From the IMG/VR virus record IMGVR_UViG_3300025133_000566, positions 1-24,844 of that record: 24,844 nucleotides of DNA. One strand, given 5' to 3'. Both the position numbers and the translations under genes were made by a program. The first letter of the stretch is position 1. The number at the start of each line of letters is the position of its first letter. This document shows, one piece after another, positions 22,485-24,844 of the stretch. The stretch is from a virus. The notes below the pieces were generated by a model that saw only the letters and a list, made by a program, of their open reading frames with translations, was not told the origin of the DNA and did not search any database.

Positions 22485-23276
22485 CTAGTTAGACCAGTTA
22501 GCTTTTAAATAATCAAATAGAGAGTTACGAGCCTGATCCATGTTTTGTGGACGTGATGTCCGACTTGAACCAGGAAGTCTCCCTTGTAGCGAGCTACCAG
22601 CAGAACTTACAACAGGTGGCGCGTCTGGTCTTACGACGGGTGGCGCAGCCTGTGGGTTAGTCTGCAAGTATTCAGCGATTGCTTGCTCACGAAGTCCGTT
22701 GACGAAAGTAGAGTAGCGCTCTGCTACATCCATAACATCCACATCTGGGTCGTTAATAACGGCCTGAAGAATAACATCCTTTGAAACGTCAGGAAATCGT
22801 TGTGTTGCCACGTTGATTTCCGAAGACAACTTCTGTTGTTCGTGTGTTACTTCCATCTGATAGATACGATCCTCATATGTTTGTAACTTGTTATCCATAG
22901 GATCTGAGTAATCATCATAATCTGAAAGATCATCATAATCGATTACTGATTCGTAGGACTGCTGAACAGCAGGTTGTGTATTCTTACTATCAAGTTGACT
23001 TCTCAGATCAGATAACTGAGATTCTAGAGCAGAAGTTTTACTTCTTAACTCGTTGCGCGCTTCGATTACACTCTTAAAGCGACTATAGGGAACAGCATGT
23101 CCACTGTCCTCGTTCTGTCCAAAGGTGGATGACTCCTCTGTATTTGCATCCGTTAGTGTCTCTACAGCAGGCGCTGCTTCGACTTCTGATTCAATAGGAC
23201 TTTCATCCTCTACAACTTGATTTCCTTGAAAGAGGTTTGCGACTTCCTCGTTTTGCTCATCTGTTAAAAAGCTCAT
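22485..23276 (-). CDS. Capsid scaffolding protein
   Basis: A 263-residue acidic, mostly helical and disordered protein between terminase and major capsid genes. The N-terminal quarter is Glu/Asp/Ser/Thr-rich. Residues about 60-77 contain VPYSRFKSVIEARNELR, a motif common in tailed-phage scaffolding proteins. A helix with SALESQLSDLRSQLDSKN (about 81-98) and an acidic YDDLSDYDDYSDP segment follow. The C-terminus is Pro/Ser/Arg-rich, then ends with a short amphipathic helix (SLFDYLKANW), as expected for the capsid-binding end of scaffolds. It would guide procapsid assembly and then exit or be degraded; I see no protease gene in this window. GGAG lies 11 bases before the ATG, a rather long spacing. 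Confidence 0.85.
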   Translation of the reverse strand: MSFLTDEQNEEVANLFQGNQVVEDESPIESEVEAAPAVETLTDANTEESSTFGQNEDSGHAVPYSRFKSVIEARNELRSKTSALESQLSDLRSQLDSKNTQPAVQQSYESVIDYDDLSDYDDYSDPMDNKLQTYEDRIYQMEVTHEQQKLSSEINVATQRFPDVSKDVILQAVINDPDVDVMDVAERYSTFVNGLREQAIAEYLQTNPQAAPPVVRPDAPPVVSSAGSSLQGRLPGSSRTSRPQNMDQARNSLFDYLKANWSN

Positions 23277-23332
23277 ATACGCTATTTCTCCGTCGCCCGC
23301 TTGTTATCGGGGTTGCGTCCCCTGGCTCATAT

Positions 23333-23361
23333 TTTACCACACTGCCGTCACAGAACCTCAA
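23333..23361 (-). promoter_or_regulatory. Promoter-like motif copy 4, upstream of scaffold and capsid genes
   Basis: On the minus strand TTGAGGTTCT (23361-23352), six bases, then GCAGTGTGGTAAA (23345-23333) and ATATG. Both blocks recur at 928-894. TGG-TAAAAT is a fair extended -10 box (TATAAT with one mismatch). After it lies a small GC stem (GGGG/CCCC around ACGCAA, about 23307-23321) and then the scaffold start. A promoter here would drive scaffold and capsid genes with the hairpin at 21056-21088 as their end. It overlaps the terminase stop codon. Confidence 0.4.
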
Positions 23362-24844
23362 AGTTAGATAGCAGATTATCTAGTGGAGACTCATCTGCCC
23401 AATAGTCTTGAGGAACTTTACTTAGCGGTTGACCTGTAGCGTGCTCAAAAGCAATCATCTCAGAGACGTTGCGTGGTCTGTGTAGTCTTTTCTTTTCCTC
23501 TTCTACGAAGAAAGCTTGATCCATACCCATAAGAGCAAAGCCAAGACTCATAATAAGGTCATCATGGAATCCTGTCTCAGCAGTTGCCTTACCTTTCTCG
23601 TTGTATATGAAGTTCATAAACTCATATTGTAGTCTTTTATCTTTAATAGGAAGAATATTAGAGGTAATAGTGCTAACAAGCTTTGCTATTAATATAGGAC
23701 GGGTAGCAGTAGAAGTATAAAACCCAAGCTTATCTGTAAAAGCTCCTGTAAGTTTGTCATATTTTGTCTCAGTAAATAGATAAGGATACTCTGCTGCGCG
23801 TAAATCCTCGATAATAGCTTGACCATAAGAGTTGCGCTCACAGACGATTAGCGGCTGGTATTTGCTGCACACCTTCTGTATTTCCTTTGAGTATTCTTTC
23901 AAGCTTAGACGGTCATAGAACGTGGCTACAAGGTCCATCTTATCTCTATTGGTGATGTCAATAAGAGCAGCAGCACTAAAGTCTCCTGTTGGACTACCTG
24001 AAGCGGTGTCAACACCTAGAATATAAGTCTTATATTTGTTAGGTGGACTAAAGAACTTCCAACCAAACTCAGTTGGAGGCTTGATAAGGTTAGTTGAGAA
24101 CTGAGGAAATACAAAGGTGCCTGAAGCAATAAAGGCGTCTTCATCGCGGGCTGGATACTCTTGCTTGAAGGTATGTATGTTATTGCCGCAGCGTGTGCGT
24201 AGTGTGTATACAAACCAGTTTATTTGTGTTTTTGATAAAGAGTTATCTTTGATGTAGGCTTTTTCAACGTCAGTTAGCTTCCAACCTTTAGGAAACTTCT
24301 TTCTGTTATACTCCTTGTGCTCTTTCCAAGTAAGGAATAGCTTAGTGTATGCGTTCTCATCAGACCAAAATAGATAAAAATCGTTAAGACCCTTGGGTGT
24401 TGTTTCTAATATAATAGTTGGATCGTTAGATGCAGTCTGGAATAGCGATTGAATCGTGGTATTCATGTCAGCCCAGAAGGCAACTTCGGAGGCATGGATA
24501 CAACTGAACGTAGAACCACGGAAGTTTTGACTATTTGCTGTGCCAATCTTAATAGATGAGCCTGTAACAAACGCTAGTTCGTTAGCTGAGGCAGCAGTTG
24601 TCTCAATCTTTAGGAAAGACGGAAGGTTATGATAGAACCTTTGATAGATTTGATAGATGTTTTTAACAGCAGCGTGAGTATGGGCTACTACAGCAATACG
24701 AGTATTGGTATTAAAAAGCGTTTCGTGGAAGAACTTAGCAGCAATATAGGTTGATGAACCCATCTGACGTGATTTAAGGATAGCAATAAAAGAGTTATCT
24801 TTCAGTTCATCTTCGATTCGTTGCTGAATATGATTTAGTCTGAG
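23348..24844 (-). CDS. Terminase large subunit, 5' end outside window
   Basis: The reading frame continues open to the window edge (498 residues seen), so the ATG at 24763 is internal, not the start: 27 codons before it encode ILKSRQMGSST, a terminase-type Walker A (R-Q-M-G-S-S-T, visible residues 26-32). Walker B with the catalytic Glu is IHASEVAFW (near 116-124), and the coupling motif is ETTPKG (147-152). The nuclease domain has GVDTASG (Asp 279), VCERNS (Glu 336) and DDLIMSLGF (Asp 428/429), the three acidic positions of the RNaseH-like nuclease. The protein packages DNA into the procapsid through the portal and cuts it. No small terminase gene is visible in this window. It ends by TGA at 23350-23348 just before the scaffold gene. 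Confidence 0.93.
   Translation of the reverse strand, partial: LRLNHIQQRIEDELKDNSFIAILKSRQMGSSTYIAAKFFHETLFNTNTRIAVVAHTHAAVKNIYQIYQRFYHNLPSFLKIETTAASANELAFVTGSSIKIGTANSQNFRGSTFSCIHASEVAFWADMNTTIQSLFQTASNDPTIILETTPKGLNDFYLFWSDENAYTKLFLTWKEHKEYNRKKFPKGWKLTDVEKAYIKDNSLSKTQINWFVYTLRTRCGNNIHTFKQEYPARDEDAFIASGTFVFPQFSTNLIKPPTEFGWKFFSPPNKYKTYILGVDTASGSPTGDFSAAALIDITNRDKMDLVATFYDRLSLKEYSKEIQKVCSKYQPLIVCERNSYGQAIIEDLRAAEYPYLFTETKYDKLTGAFTDKLGFYTSTATRPILIAKLVSTITSNILPIKDKRLQYEFMNFIYNEKGKATAETGFHDDLIMSLGFALMGMDQAFFVEEEKKRLHRPRNVSEMIAFEHATGQPLSKVPQDYWADESPLDNLLSNFEVL

Noticed and set aside
24016-24763. ATG at 24763 as the terminase start
   Set aside because: The frame stays open to the window edge and the upstream codons encode the Walker A region, so the gene is cut by the window.
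1-24844. tRNA genes, CRISPR arrays, integrase, attachment sites or insertion sequences
   Set aside because: None was seen: gaps are too short for tRNA genes apart from 782-890, which lacks a cloverleaf, and no repeat array or recombinase motif was found.

Overview
This window is about 24.8 kb of a double-stranded DNA tailed-phage genome (virion, ejection and lysis genes), most likely a podovirus-type phage of a Gram-negative host. Every gene I can support lies on the minus strand, so the transcriptional order runs from the right end (24844) to the left end (1). Genes are packed tightly, with ATGA or TGATG junctions, overlaps of 1 to 14 bases, and a recognisable ribosome-binding site before nearly every start. 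No stretch of more than 300 bases lacks a gene. I see no tRNA, CRISPR array, integrase or insertion sequence. Podovirus type is inferred from a portal, adaptor and nozzle set followed by three large internal-virion-like proteins, with no tape measure, sheath or tube genes. A Gram-negative host is inferred only from a lipoprotein that could be an outer spanin. Several small proteins resemble families I recall from marine phages, so a marine origin is plausible but not shown.

Layout in transcriptional order. Packaging and head: large terminase (23348-24844, its 5' end outside the window), scaffold (22485-23276), major capsid protein (21102-22451), then a 12-bp hairpin (21056-21088) that looks like a terminator or RNA-stabilising element. 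Next come a small membrane protein (20841-21041), a small protein with a glycine/alanine-rich segment (20393-20848) and the portal (18435-20393). Tail: head-tail adaptor (17739-18428), a free-standing GIY-YIG homing endonuclease (17145-17699), the tail nozzle (14381-17158) and three probable surface or appendage proteins, the first with a beta-helix signature (13749-14384, 12766-13752, 11007-12773). Ejection: three Ala/Gln/Lys/Arg-rich proteins of 230, 681 and 1784 residues, likely the internal core injected with the DNA. Left end: two small beta-rich proteins (115 and 118 aa), a CUB-domain protein (162 aa), two small conserved phage proteins (80 and 85 aa), and a lysis-like group made of a 59-aa holin-like protein, an M15-type peptidase, a 66-aa membrane/coiled-coil protein and a partial lipoprotein.

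Points of most interest: (1) a recurring intergenic motif, GTGGTAAA followed by an AT-rich stretch, at four gene junctions; two copies share a 13-mer plus an upstream 10-mer and are followed by hairpins, which suggests a phage promoter family. (2) A homing endonuclease whose C-terminal codons form the ribosome-binding site and start of the nozzle gene. (3) A CUB-like domain in a small phage protein. (4) An LPSG[R/K]VF signature shared by the N-termini of a portal-adjacent protein and an ejection protein. (5) An unusual gene order, with terminase, scaffold and capsid genes ahead of the portal.
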